Source of the DNA: CAJQQY01 sp964352225
GTDB lineage: Bacteria > Bacteroidota > Bacteroidia > Chitinophagales > Saprospiraceae
DNA: 50,585 bases
Direction: 5' to 3'
Assembly: GCA_964352225.1 (NCBI GenBank)
Contig: CAYGRM010000008.1
Span: 1-50,585 of the forward strand
Shown: positions 8,901 to 17,339 of the stretch, piece after piece
How positions within the stretch are numbered: the first letter of the stretch is position 1
How the letters are laid out: every line of letters starts with the position of its first letter
The notes under the pieces: generated by a model
Seen by the model: the letters and a program-made list of their open reading frames with translations, nothing else
Database searches by the model: none
Told to the model about the DNA's origin: nothing
Made by a program: the position numbers and the translations under genes

Positions 8901-9839
8901 TTAGGTACTGATAAATTAGTCGTAGCGCAAGATGCTAGTACTGCTAATGGAGATCAAAATAAATTAGTCGTTTATGATATTTCTGGTGGAGGAATTACGT
9001 TATCAGCTAGTTACGATGTCAACATTAATTTATGGGGAATTGAAAATGTAGGTGATGATCTTTTTGCCATCGTTGACAATTCTAACCAATTGGCTATTTT
9101 CGAAGATTTGTTATCCAATACAAATGGTAATGCTATCACGCCTGACCAAACTATTTCAGTAGATGGTCTAGTACGTACCCATGGGTTGACTTATAATGCG
9201 ACTAATGATTACTTGATTTTAACTGATATTGGAGCAGCTTCAAGTGCTGGTGACGGTGCATTAGTGGCTATTCGAAATTTCTCAGTTGCAAGTGCAGATG
9301 ACAATATTTCTATGTCAGAGCAAGTAAGAGTTTCTGGAGGAACCAGTCAACTTGGAAATCCAGTAGATGTAGAATATGATAGTAATACAGGATTGGTATA
9401 TGTAGCAGAAAGAGCAAATGGAGGTGGGAAAATTTTGGCCTTCCGTATGCCTGTAGCATCTGGTGGAATAGCTCCAGTATATGTAAAAGCTTCAGCAGGA
9501 GTATCTGCTATTTACTTGAATAATCCTACTGCGGATAGCTTTACTGACCCTAATAATAATACCAACTTTAATGCTTCAATTCAAAATGTCAATATAGTTT
9601 TAGCTGAATTATACCCAATTCCAGCGTCAACTAGATTGAATGCAGTATTGGAAGTAAATGAAGACGTTAATTCTACCATTAACATTTATTCATTGAATGG
9701 TTCATTGGTTAAATCAATCAATGCTGATTTAGTAGAAGGGAAAAATACTGTAGAAATTGACATTAGTAATTTACAGGCAGGAACATTCTTTTTTAATATT
9801 CCTGAATTAGGTAAAACGATTCAATTTGTGAAATTATAA
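5964..9839 (+). CDS. Secreted three-repeat propeller-like protein with T9SS sorting domain
   Basis: An extracellular or surface protein exported through Sec and T9SS; ligand or enzymatic activity unknown. Seen: an N-terminal signal peptide (~residues 1-29, ending VVFGQ), then three homologous modules that begin with ASSNTSG at residues 40, 467 and 892 (periods 427 and 425). Each module has ~300 residues rich in short beta motifs (SDFSNGREI, VAQDA, NLWGI, VRTHGLTY, LILTDIG, LGNPVDV, VYVAERA), suggesting a beta-propeller of NHL or lactonase-like type. Modules 1 and 2 continue with ~115 residues containing YVVTDSDGMILGIPPGN and GVCNVYGLTYTGMLNIAMGD; module 3 lacks this part. The last ~75 residues (from LAELYPIPAS to the terminal IQFVKL) are a type A T9SS C-terminal sorting domain. 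It is monocistronic with its own terminator. DNA similarity between repeats is high, so the amplification looks recent. Confidence 0.85.
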   Translation: MKKRYPFFLMASLCLLFTITSSTNVVFGQMGDCNDQVLFASSNTSGMIGTFDVSDNSMITNNLFAGAATDADGIYYDSSTDKLYQINRSNNTVDEYSDVLANLNNGMTPSVSASSTPNDFSNGREIAVFGNKIVVAQDANTANGDQNKLIVFTIGSGTITLDKVFDVSFNLWGIHTNGNMLLAVEDNSNNVAVFDNFFNNAAGAITPTMVVAVDGLVRTHGLTYDNDEDYLILTDIGDAGNANDGALVAISNFTSAMADGTISSSEQVRVSGGASKLGNPVDVAYNPNDNRIYVAERANTGGLILGFKKPVLSGGIAPAFQMEFAGASAVNFSCASGSAPCDFVDGGTVELSTGGTETTIFVDGTPDELTFNSSVVASSNYTFTYVVTDSDGMILGIPPGNMVDFDGAGLGVCNVYGLTYTGMLNIAMGDDLFASGLAISDGCFDLSSNSIAVTRVAPQTPVLNVFASSNTSGQIGVVGVLPDGNAIMNMFDSQNTDADGISYNEETDRLYQLNRTDNVINVYGDVSDALANGTMPTLLATSTSDFSNGREIAVAGNKLVVAQDAATSNNSTNSLVIYDIDSNSITLDKIYNVNFNLWGIHLDGSTLYAIQDNSPNVSVFQDFFNNAAGAVDPTQTVFVQNMVRTHGLTYNSDEDLMILTDIGDAGNANDGFLVVIPKFTIAASDNTIELTEQRRVGGGSSQLGNPVDVAFDDVDRIIYVAERAKNGGMILGFKMPALSGGIAPMFTKLFAGASAVNISGDQGGLCDLISGGTVAFENGGTETTIFIDGNADELSFTSTVPTSSNYTFTYVVTDSDGMILGIPPGNTVDFDGAGFGVCNVYGLTYTGMLNIAMGDDLFAPGLMISDDCFDLSSNNLAVNRIAPQATIADIFASSNTSGTIGVLGIIDETNATMNMFGAQGADADGIHYDDATDMLYQLNRSANVIDVYADVKANLATNTTPTYVTSSTSDFSNGREMVILGTDKLVVAQDASTANGDQNKLVVYDISGGGITLSASYDVNINLWGIENVGDDLFAIVDNSNQLAIFEDLLSNTNGNAITPDQTISVDGLVRTHGLTYNATNDYLILTDIGAASSAGDGALVAIRNFSVASADDNISMSEQVRVSGGTSQLGNPVDVEYDSNTGLVYVAERANGGGKILAFRMPVASGGIAPVYVKASAGVSAIYLNNPTADSFTDPNNNTNFNASIQNVNIVLAELYPIPASTRLNAVLEVNEDVNSTINIYSLNGSLVKSINADLVEGKNTVEIDISNLQAGTFFFNIPELGKTIQFVKL

Positions 9840-9885
9840 GTATAGACAGCAATATGTCGGAACTAAGTTCTGACCGTGATTTGGT

Positions 9886-9927
9886 AAATCCTTACCCAAC
9901 AAAATCGTTGGGTAGGGATTTTTTTTT
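9886..9927 (+). terminator. Intrinsic terminator after the T9SS-secreted protein
   Basis: A 15 bp stem with one mismatch (9886-9900 with 9907-9921), a 6-base loop and a run of nine T to 9927. It lies 47 bp after the stop codon and is a classical rho-independent terminator on the + strand. Confidence 0.9.
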
Positions 9928-9968
9928 ATCTTCGATTTTTTAAACAACTATAAAAAATCATAAATATC

Positions 9969-10703
9969 TTGTTTTCCTTTTTTCAAAAAAAAAATAACGC
10001 GCCAGCTGACTTTTCCTACCTCAAAGTAGATATGCATTCTCATCTCATCCCCGGAATTGATGATGGGGCAAAAACATTGGAAGATTCGATAACGATGATT
10101 TTACAGTTGAAAAAACTAGGGTTTGAAAAAATCATCACCACTCCTCACATCATGGGCGAATATTATCCTAACACGCCCGAGATAATCCGAACTGGGCTAC
10201 ATGATTTGAAAAATGCTTTGGTGGAAAGAAATATTTCTATCAAATTAGAAGCCGCAGCAGAATATTATTTAGATGATTATTTTGAGAAATTACTTGACAA
10301 CAAACAGGAACTCCTCACCTTTTCCAATAATAATTTATTGGTAGAGTTTTCTACGCTTTCAGAACCTGCCAATGCTTTTGACCTTATTTTTCAATTAAAA
10401 ACTAGAGGATATCAACCTATCCTCGCTCACCCTGAACGGTATTTATATTTTGATAAAAGTTTTGAAAATTTCGAAAAAATAAAATCACTTGGGTGTGATT
10501 TGCAAGTAAATTTATTGTCTTTGTCTGGTTATTATGGAAAGGCTCAAAAAAAATTAGGCATAAAATTAATTCAATCTGGGATGGTCGATTATCTAGGAAC
10601 AGATCTTCATAGAGAAAGTCAACTCAAAGCATTTTCTAATCTGGACCGAGCAACGATAAAGTTATTGACGAAGCAGCAGTTTAAAAATAGCAACTTATTT
10701 TAA
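9969..10703 (+). CDS. CpsB/YwqE-type PHP-family tyrosine-protein phosphatase
   Basis: Manganese-dependent protein-tyrosine phosphatase of the PHP superfamily (CpsB/CapC/YwqE). It dephosphorylates bacterial tyrosine kinases that control capsule chain length. Seen: the metal-binding DMHSHLIPGIDDG motif at residues 21-33, TTPHIMGEYYPN, a LAHPERY motif, and DYLGTDLH near the C-terminus; length 244 is normal. The start is TTG, since no ATG lies before the conserved MHSH region and MFSFFQKK is typical of the family. There is no kinase gene next to it. The likely partner is the broken Wzc-like kinase at 29.4-31.8 kb, on the other side of the peptide synthetase cluster. Confidence 0.88.
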   Translation: MFSFFQKKNNAPADFSYLKVDMHSHLIPGIDDGAKTLEDSITMILQLKKLGFEKIITTPHIMGEYYPNTPEIIRTGLHDLKNALVERNISIKLEAAAEYYLDDYFEKLLDNKQELLTFSNNNLLVEFSTLSEPANAFDLIFQLKTRGYQPILAHPERYLYFDKSFENFEKIKSLGCDLQVNLLSLSGYYGKAQKKLGIKLIQSGMVDYLGTDLHRESQLKAFSNLDRATIKLLTKQQFKNSNLF

Positions 10704-10841
10704 AATATCGTCTTCACTACACATTTCCTGATCAAATTTTAAAATTCAAAATAAATAGTTTTCTTTATGCCGAATTTAGAGAGTTTTACTATTCTTTAAA
10801 TTCACGATAAAACATACTAAAAAAATAACACACAATTGTAA

Positions 10842-11393
10842 GTGAGTAAAACTGCTTCAAACCACCTATCGGATAATGAAACTATATCTCTGATCCTAAG
10901 TAAAAATCAGCAAGGGATAGAGATATTATATAATAAATATGGTAATTATGTTTTTGGTTTTATCGTTCAAATAGTGAAACGGGATGATCTAGCAGAATTA
11001 GTACTCCAAGATACTTTTCTTAAAGTTTGGTATAATATCGAATCATTTAATCAAAAAAAAGGAATTTTAATTACTTGGATAGTAAGGATTGCTCGTAATT
11101 CATCTATTGATATGATGCGTTCTAAAAGTTATAAAAAGAATATTAGATTATTGAGTCTTGATGATATTTCTGCTGACCGAGAACCCATCTCAAATAATAG
11201 TAATATTGACTACTTAGACTTAAAAGATACGGTCGCAAAATTAGATAGAAAATGTAGCATAATTTTAGAGTTGATATATTTTGAGGGTTATACCTCCAAA
11301 GAAATCGCAGAAGAATTAGATATTCCTTTAGGAACAGTAAAAAGTAGAATTAGAAAAGGGCTGAAGGATTTAAGAAAAATCGTAACTTACTAA
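10842..11393 (+). CDS. ECF-type RNA polymerase sigma factor
   Basis: Group IV (extracytoplasmic function) sigma-70 factor that directs RNA polymerase to a small regulon. Seen: a sigma-2 region around residues 15-80 (DLAELVLQDTFLKVW, then IESFNQKKGILITWIVRIARN) and a sigma-4 helix-turn-helix around 125-180 (YFEGYTSKEIAEELDIPLGTVKSRI). Length 183 is typical. It starts with GTG. The stop is followed immediately by a second TAA and then the GTG start of the anti-sigma gene, so the pair is translationally linked. Its target promoters cannot be told from the sequence; the neighbouring peptide cluster or autoregulation are candidates. Confidence 0.92.
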   Translation: MSKTASNHLSDNETISLILSKNQQGIEILYNKYGNYVFGFIVQIVKRDDLAELVLQDTFLKVWYNIESFNQKKGILITWIVRIARNSSIDMMRSKSYKKNIRLLSLDDISADREPISNNSNIDYLDLKDTVAKLDRKCSIILELIYFEGYTSKEIAEELDIPLGTVKSRIRKGLKDLRKIVTY

Positions 11394-11396
11394 TAA

Positions 11397-12020
11397 GTGG
11401 TTGATATAAAAAAATATATAGAGAGTGGCATTATTGAGCAATACTGCCTTGGTTTGGCTTCTCCCGAAGAGGCTGCAGAACTTGAGGAATTGTGTCAACA
11501 ATATCCTGAGGTAGCATTAGAATTACAAGAAGTAAAGACCTCTATCAATACATATACTTCTCTTTTCCAAAAAAGACCTTCGCTAAAGACTAAAGAAATT
11601 ATAGACCAACGAATTTCAGAAAATATAGCATGGGAAAAAGCCCAACTTGTAGGTGATAAAATGGAGTTAAAGCAGTTCATCAGTATCTCTCGAACGACTG
11701 ATATTAAAAAAGTTCAAGCTGCCATTAAAGCCTTACAACCACCTACTGATTTTGATAATATAGCACTTCATTCGTTGTATGCGAAGGATGGCTATGAGTT
11801 GAATTTAGTTTGGGTAAAAAAACTTGTTCCGATGGAAGAGCATCCTCATTTGAATGAAAGTTTTTTAGTGTTGGAAGGAACAGCGGAATGTTCGATTGAT
11901 GGAGAAATATTTTATATGAAGGCTGGTGATTTTATGCAAATCCCTGAGGAAAGTCATCATGAAGTGATCATTACTTCTTCCACTCCAGCGAAGGCAATCC
12001 AATCAAGAATTCATCTTTGA
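11397..12020 (+). CDS. Cupin-domain anti-sigma factor (ChrR-like)
   Basis: Probable cytoplasmic anti-sigma factor for the ECF sigma factor directly upstream. Seen: an N-terminal ~75-residue helical region (IESGIIEQYCLGLASPEE) of the type found at the start of Bacteroidota anti-sigma factors; no transmembrane helix; and a C-terminal cupin barrel (~residues 125-207) with EEHPHLNESFLVLEG and GDFMQIPEESHHEV, supplying the histidines and glutamate of a metal site. The layout matches ChrR, where a cupin senses a signal and releases the sigma factor. It starts with GTG 3 bp after the sigma stop. Its last 18 bp overlap the end of the convergent synthetase gene, so read-through of either gene makes antisense RNA to the other. 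Confidence 0.8.
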   Translation: MVDIKKYIESGIIEQYCLGLASPEEAAELEELCQQYPEVALELQEVKTSINTYTSLFQKRPSLKTKEIIDQRISENIAWEKAQLVGDKMELKQFISISRTTDIKKVQAAIKALQPPTDFDNIALHSLYAKDGYELNLVWVKKLVPMEEHPHLNESFLVLEGTAECSIDGEIFYMKAGDFMQIPEESHHEVIITSSTPAKAIQSRIHL

Positions 12021-15000
12021 GAAAGGTATTGATTCCAAGCACTCCTTAATTTTTACGGCCAATCCTTTGACCTCTGGCTCCGCAAAAAGGGTGGTATGAT
12101 GCCCTTCTACGACATGTATATCCAGACCTCCATTAGCTAATTTTTTCCATTGTTCGATATGAATATTTTTGTCTTTTCTTTGGGCAAATTCCGTACTTCT
12201 AATAAAGGTAATCTCCCCTTCAAAAGGCGTCCAAGAATAATAGTGATATAATTGATTCAAATTTTGAATGGTCAAGCGAAGATTTCGCTCCTGTTCATTT
12301 TCAAGAGGTGCTAATGCTTTTTGTTTCGCTCTAATAAAGCGGTTTCTAAATTTCTTCTGAATGCCTTTCCAATCTTTTTCTTTGATCATTTTTGCAAAAC
12401 GAGAAGCCGTCTTTTTTTCTCCACGAGCAGTAGCTCCCAACAAATATTGAGGTCCCGAATCAACTATGATTAATAAGGCAACTACATCTCCGTTAGCCTC
12501 TAATTGTTTAGCCATTTCTAATCCCACCGCATTGCTAAAACAAGTTCCCAACAAATGATAAGGCCCGGCAGGTTGTACCTTTTTCATTTCCTGAATATAA
12601 TATTGAGCCATCTCTTCAATGCTGGAGTGAAGTGTTTCTTTTCCATCCAAACCCATTGGTTGCAAAGCATAAAGCGGTTGCTCAGGACTTAAATGTTGAG
12701 CAAGGGGTTGATAAAAAAATACATGAGCACCACCAGAATGAATACAAAAGAGCGGCGGTTTCGACCCTTGTTTATTTAATGCAACAAGTGAGGACCAATT
12801 GCCTTGTTCTTCTTCCTCGGGGGTATTTTTTTTATTTAAAAATTTCGCTAATTCACCAATGGTTTGATGTTCAAATAATTGATTCGGGGCAAACTCAATT
12901 CCTGCTTTTTGAGCCTTGGCAATTACTTGAATGCTTTGAATAGAATCACCGCCAATTTCAAAGAAGTTATCATGAATTCCAATCGGCGATATCTTTAAGA
13001 CACTCTCCCAAATGGAAGCTAATTGTTTTTCAAGATCAGTTTCGGGTGCAATAAATTTATCTTTATCCGCCAAGTCCTTTTTATCAGGAGCTGGTAAATT
13101 TTTCAGATCAATTTTCCCATTAGGTAATTTTGGAAAATCCGCTAATTGCACAAATGCAGCAGGAATCATATAATCAGGAAATACTGTTTTTAATTCAGCG
13201 CGAAGAACAGTTATTTCTTGTGGAAAATTCATCGTCAAATAAGCGACCAAGCGCTGATGCATTTGATTGGTTTGCACCGTAACGATAGCCTCTTTGATCG
13301 ACTCCATTTTTTCTAAAACGGCTTTAATTTCATCTGGCTCGATACGATGCCCTCTGATTTTCACTTGATGGTCCGCCCGCCCAAGAAAATCAATTAAGCC
13401 ATTTTTACGAAATTTAGCGAGGTCACCAGTCTTGTAAATGGTTGCATTTTTGGTTTGCTTAAAAGGGTGGGGGAGAAACCTTGCTTTTGTTAATTCTGGT
13501 CGTTGCCAATATCCTTTTGCGATTCCTTTTCCTCCGATATATAATTCTCCGATTGCCCCAACTGGAACAGGTTGAAGGTGTTCGTCTAAGATATAATTTT
13601 CCATATTTGGAATAGGACGACCAATAGGAACAGACCCAAAAGAATCTTCAGGAACGATAGGATGCGCGGTACTCCAAACCGTTCCTTCCGTCGGGCCGTA
13701 TTCATTTACTAAGGCTACGTTTGGAATTTTTTGGTAGTGTTTCAAAATTAAATTAGCAGGACAAGCTTCCCCTGCGACCATCACCGTTTTTAAAGATAGA
13801 AGATCCTGAGTAGAAGTATATTCTAATAATAAATTATAAAGTGAAGGCAATAAAAGCGTGTGAGTAATCTTATTGTCTTGAATCGTTTGGGCAAGTGATT
13901 GAATATTTTGTTCAATACGTCGAGGAGGTAAAACCAAAGTACCCCCGCTACAAAGTGTCCAAAAAATACCTGCTACTGAACTGTCAAAAGAAAAAGAGGA
14001 TAACAATAAAAACGCATCGGGTTGGTGTTCGAAAAAGTCAAATCGAGCACTTGTCGAATGAATTAAATTTCGATGAGAAATAGGCACCCCTTTCGGTTGT
14101 CCAGTACTTCCAGAAGTGTAAATAATATACGCTAAATCTTCTGCCTGAGCAGTTGATTTTATAGACGGAGCAGAAAGGTCTTTTTCAATAATCTCCTCAA
14201 GGATAAATATTTTTGTAGCAGTTTCTGATAATTGATTTTTTAATTCTTTTTGACAAAAAACAAAATCTACGTTGGCATCCTTTAAAATAAAATCAATTCT
14301 TTCTTTCGGATATTCAGGATCGAGTGGGAGATAGGCTGCTCCTGATTTGAGGATGCCTAACATGCCAATTATCATTTCCAAACTTCTATTGGTGTAAAGT
14401 CCAACAGGGCTGGAAGGCTTGATTTCATTGCGTAACAATACATTTGCAATTTTATCAGCTTGTGTATTGAGTTCAGCATAGGTGATAGATTTACCTTGAC
14501 AAACAACTGCTTTTCGATTGGGAAATGTGGTGGCTATTTTTTCAATGAAATGATGGATCGTCTCAAACTGAGGCAAGGGAATGGAAGTATCATTCCAATC
14601 GAATAATATTTTTTTCTTTTCTTCTTGAGCTAAAATTTCAAGTGTGGAAATATTTTGTTGAGGATTATTTGTCGCTGCATTTAAAATAACTTCCAAATGT
14701 GAAAGCATTCGTTCAGCCGTTTCTTTTTCGAATAAACTTAAAGCATACTCTAACGAAATTTCTAACTCATTTCCATGATCAGTCGCAAATAGTGTCAGAT
14801 CAAATTTAGACACATTTAGGTCAATCGTCTCCTCTTCGATTTCCAATCCTATATCCAAATGATTAGATGTATTTGAATTGTTATAAACGAACATCGTTTG
14901 GAAGATGGGATTAGCACTTCCATATCTTTCTGGTTTCAATTTTCGAACTAACTCATCAAAGGGAACATTTTTATTTTCCAAGGCTTGCATCGTAGTTGCC

Positions 15001-16046
15001 TTGACTTGTTGGATAAAATCGATGACGGAAGTATTTGGTTTTATTTGACTGCGCAGCACCAAAGTTTCGTTAAAAAATCCGATAAGATTTTCCAACTCCA
15101 AATTATCTCGATTGCTAAATGGACTGCCTACCAGAATATCACGTTGGCGACTATAGCGAAATAAAAGTATTTTAAAAGCAGCTAATAAAACGACGTATTG
15201 AGTAGTCTCTTGTTGTTTGGCAAGTGCTTGAATTTTAGTGGAAAGCTCTACAGATAATTTTTTGGAAATGACCGCACCATGGAAAGTAGTATGCTTTGGT
15301 CTAGTTTTGTCAAAAGGTAATTCGAGTAAGGGTAAATCATCAGAAAGTTGGTGAAGCCAGTAATTGAGGTGTTGCTCCTTGATGGGTTGATTGTTTTTCC
15401 AAAAGGCGTAATCGGTGTATTGAATAGGAAGGTTGGTTTCTACTTCCGTTGATTTTTCAATCTCTTTTTGATAAAAAGAAAACAACTCATTTTGTAAAAT
15501 CAACAAAGAGGAACGATCCCCAATTATATGATGAATCGACAAGACCATCCAATTTTCCTCTGCTGAAATTTTAATTAAACCAACTCTTAGTAATTGATCC
15601 TTAGTCAAATCAAAAATTTTGGAAGAGAAGGTTTTTGCCGCTTGTTGAGCGACTAATTTTTTATTTAAATTTTCATCATTGGAAAGTTCGATTTCTTCTA
15701 ACGTAAAATCGAATGAGGGATGAATCGCTAACTCAACACCTTCCGTAGTTTCAAGAAAATTAGTGCGTAGAATTTCATGTCGATCAATTAGTTTTTGAAA
15801 ACTTTTGGTCAGTAATTCAATATCTAATTTCCCCTTTATTTTATATAAATGCCCATATTGATAAAATGGATTATTAGGATACAATTTTTGTAATAACCAC
15901 AGTCTTTGCTGTCCACTCGTCGGTGCAACTTTTGCCTCCGCAGGTCGAGGAGTAATCTTATGATTAGCAACAGCTGCCTTTTTCCTCTTGCGCCATTGGT
16001 CAAGAACAGATGACTTTTTAGGGTTATTTTTTTCTTCTAAAGACAT
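12003..16046 (-). CDS. Nonribosomal peptide synthetase, C-A-PCP-TE, cysteine-type thioesterase
   Basis: Single-module synthetase that condenses an upstream acyl/peptidyl group with one amino acid and releases the product. Seen: condensation domain ~40-480 with HHIIGD at 172-177; adenylation domain ~490-1000 with YTSGSTG, NEYGPTE, GDLAKF and NGKIDL motifs; carrier domain with GGDS and phosphopantetheine Ser1035; thioesterase ~1110-1347. The thioesterase elbow reads LLGTCFSNAVG, so the nucleophile position is Cys1169 rather than Ser; Asp1195 (26 residues on) and His1317 complete a triad. The eight-residue pocket read by eye gives a code like DSALMAEVWK, for which I have no confident substrate. 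It starts with a C domain and so needs a donor in trans; the carrier-terminated synthetase at 22954 lacks a thioesterase and is a plausible partner. It follows the HupE-like gene by 44 bp. Confidence 0.92.
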   Translation of the reverse strand: MSLEEKNNPKKSSVLDQWRKRKKAAVANHKITPRPAEAKVAPTSGQQRLWLLQKLYPNNPFYQYGHLYKIKGKLDIELLTKSFQKLIDRHEILRTNFLETTEGVELAIHPSFDFTLEEIELSNDENLNKKLVAQQAAKTFSSKIFDLTKDQLLRVGLIKISAEENWMVLSIHHIIGDRSSLLILQNELFSFYQKEIEKSTEVETNLPIQYTDYAFWKNNQPIKEQHLNYWLHQLSDDLPLLELPFDKTRPKHTTFHGAVISKKLSVELSTKIQALAKQQETTQYVVLLAAFKILLFRYSRQRDILVGSPFSNRDNLELENLIGFFNETLVLRSQIKPNTSVIDFIQQVKATTMQALENKNVPFDELVRKLKPERYGSANPIFQTMFVYNNSNTSNHLDIGLEIEEETIDLNVSKFDLTLFATDHGNELEISLEYALSLFEKETAERMLSHLEVILNAATNNPQQNISTLEILAQEEKKKILFDWNDTSIPLPQFETIHHFIEKIATTFPNRKAVVCQGKSITYAELNTQADKIANVLLRNEIKPSSPVGLYTNRSLEMIIGMLGILKSGAAYLPLDPEYPKERIDFILKDANVDFVFCQKELKNQLSETATKIFILEEIIEKDLSAPSIKSTAQAEDLAYIIYTSGSTGQPKGVPISHRNLIHSTSARFDFFEHQPDAFLLLSSFSFDSSVAGIFWTLCSGGTLVLPPRRIEQNIQSLAQTIQDNKITHTLLLPSLYNLLLEYTSTQDLLSLKTVMVAGEACPANLILKHYQKIPNVALVNEYGPTEGTVWSTAHPIVPEDSFGSVPIGRPIPNMENYILDEHLQPVPVGAIGELYIGGKGIAKGYWQRPELTKARFLPHPFKQTKNATIYKTGDLAKFRKNGLIDFLGRADHQVKIRGHRIEPDEIKAVLEKMESIKEAIVTVQTNQMHQRLVAYLTMNFPQEITVLRAELKTVFPDYMIPAAFVQLADFPKLPNGKIDLKNLPAPDKKDLADKDKFIAPETDLEKQLASIWESVLKISPIGIHDNFFEIGGDSIQSIQVIAKAQKAGIEFAPNQLFEHQTIGELAKFLNKKNTPEEEEQGNWSSLVALNKQGSKPPLFCIHSGGAHVFFYQPLAQHLSPEQPLYALQPMGLDGKETLHSSIEEMAQYYIQEMKKVQPAGPYHLLGTCFSNAVGLEMAKQLEANGDVVALLIIVDSGPQYLLGATARGEKKTASRFAKMIKEKDWKGIQKKFRNRFIRAKQKALAPLENEQERNLRLTIQNLNQLYHYYSWTPFEGEITFIRSTEFAQRKDKNIHIEQWKKLANGGLDIHVVEGHHTTLFAEPEVKGLAVKIKECLESIPFSKMNS

Positions 16047-16090
16047 GATTTAACAGTTAGGAATTTTAAACATCCTCCTATCCTTTTTAT

Positions 16091-17317
16091 TTAGCCAAGT
16101 ACCGCATTATAAGCTTTCCAGAAATAAGCTCCCAATGGTAAATCTACCTCAAAGCCTCTTTCGATGAACCAATAAAGAGAGATAAAAATCAGCACCATAG
16201 AACCATATTTGATGATTGGAGGATAAATTTTTTGTTTTCGAAGCAAGAATAAAAATGGAAATACCATACAGATAATTAAAACCTGTCCTAATTCTACTCC
16301 AACATTAAATCCTAAAAGCGACAATACCATATAATCTCCACTTAGTCCTTTTTCCCCCAAAACACTTGCAAACCCGAACCCATGAAACAACCCAAAACCG
16401 AAAGCTATCATCCATTCTTTGTGTTTAAATATTGGAATGATATTGTGCAAAGCAGCTAAGGCAATCGACAAGGCAATAATGGATTCTACGAATCTAGAAG
16501 GTAAGTTGATAATATTCAAAGAGGCCAATGCTAGCGTAATCGAATGAGCAATAGTGAAAAAAGTGATGATTTTGATGATATACCAAAATGCAGCACCAAA
16601 GCTTTCAACGGGAATCCAAGTCTTATTATCTGTGTCTAAAACATTTTCTGTTTCTCTTCTTCGAACAACTGATGGTAAAATCAAGGCGACGATAAAAAGA
16701 ATATGATCTAATCCAATCCAAATATGCCAAATCCCTAACTTCACTAATGCCACAAATCCCTTCCACAAAGAAACGTCTTTGAGCGAAAGAGGCTGTTGGG
16801 TATTATCACCACTATAAATATTAGAAATCAGGGCTTCATTATCTACGATTCCAGCTTTCCAATTATATTCGACAATTAAAACTCCTCTGTGAATAGGATT
16901 TTTGTCAAAAAGAACATTATAAAAAATATCTATTTCATCGGGTACTTTTGAGACCCCATCTAATTCAAAATGAAAGCGGGCAAAATCCTCCATTTCTTCC
17001 AATGATAAAATCGTTGGTTCTACGAATCGAACGCTATAGTTTTCACCACCACCTTTGAAAGAAGAACGACTAAGAAGATAATTTTGAATATCTTTTAAAT
17101 GCGGGGTGATCGCCTCCATGGTTAACTTATTATCTAAGCTAAGACCGAGTGCTTGATTCATGTCTTTAGCAGTCATTTCAAATCGACCACCAATAGCTTC
17201 CTTGTAAATGCGGAGATAAATATAACTTTGATCTGGGGCGTGGGCGTTAACTAAATTTGAGCTAAAGAAGATGCAGAAAAGTACCCCTAAGGAGATTCGT
17301 TTTAATCTTGAATGCAT
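16091..17317 (-). CDS. HupE/UreJ_2-family membrane protein
   Basis: Integral membrane protein of the HupE/UreJ_2 type. Named relatives are linked to metal (nickel) supply, but most Bacteroidota members are uncharacterised. Seen: a signal peptide (residues 1-25, ending NAHA), ~170 residues of soluble extracytoplasmic domain, then about seven hydrophobic segments from residue ~190. The first of these contains the family motif GIWHIWIGLDHILFIVAL with its histidines and aspartate, and a later one has FGFGLFHGFGFASVLGE. Length 408 is usual for the two-part form. It sits 22 bp after the ABC exporter and 44 bp before the synthetase, so all three are probably co-transcribed. Why such a protein travels with a synthetase is unclear. 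I see no hydrogenase or urease gene here. Confidence 0.82.
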   Translation of the reverse strand: MHSRLKRISLGVLFCIFFSSNLVNAHAPDQSYIYLRIYKEAIGGRFEMTAKDMNQALGLSLDNKLTMEAITPHLKDIQNYLLSRSSFKGGGENYSVRFVEPTILSLEEMEDFARFHFELDGVSKVPDEIDIFYNVLFDKNPIHRGVLIVEYNWKAGIVDNEALISNIYSGDNTQQPLSLKDVSLWKGFVALVKLGIWHIWIGLDHILFIVALILPSVVRRRETENVLDTDNKTWIPVESFGAAFWYIIKIITFFTIAHSITLALASLNIINLPSRFVESIIALSIALAALHNIIPIFKHKEWMIAFGFGLFHGFGFASVLGEKGLSGDYMVLSLLGFNVGVELGQVLIICMVFPFLFLLRKQKIYPPIIKYGSMVLIFISLYWFIERGFEVDLPLGAYFWKAYNAVLG

Positions 17318-17339
17318 AGTAGTTTGGTTATGTTTTGTT

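Noticed and set aside
12632..12943. 103-residue plus-strand frame and similar frames opposite the synthetases
   Set aside because: They are antisense of conserved synthetase domains, with no family features of their own.
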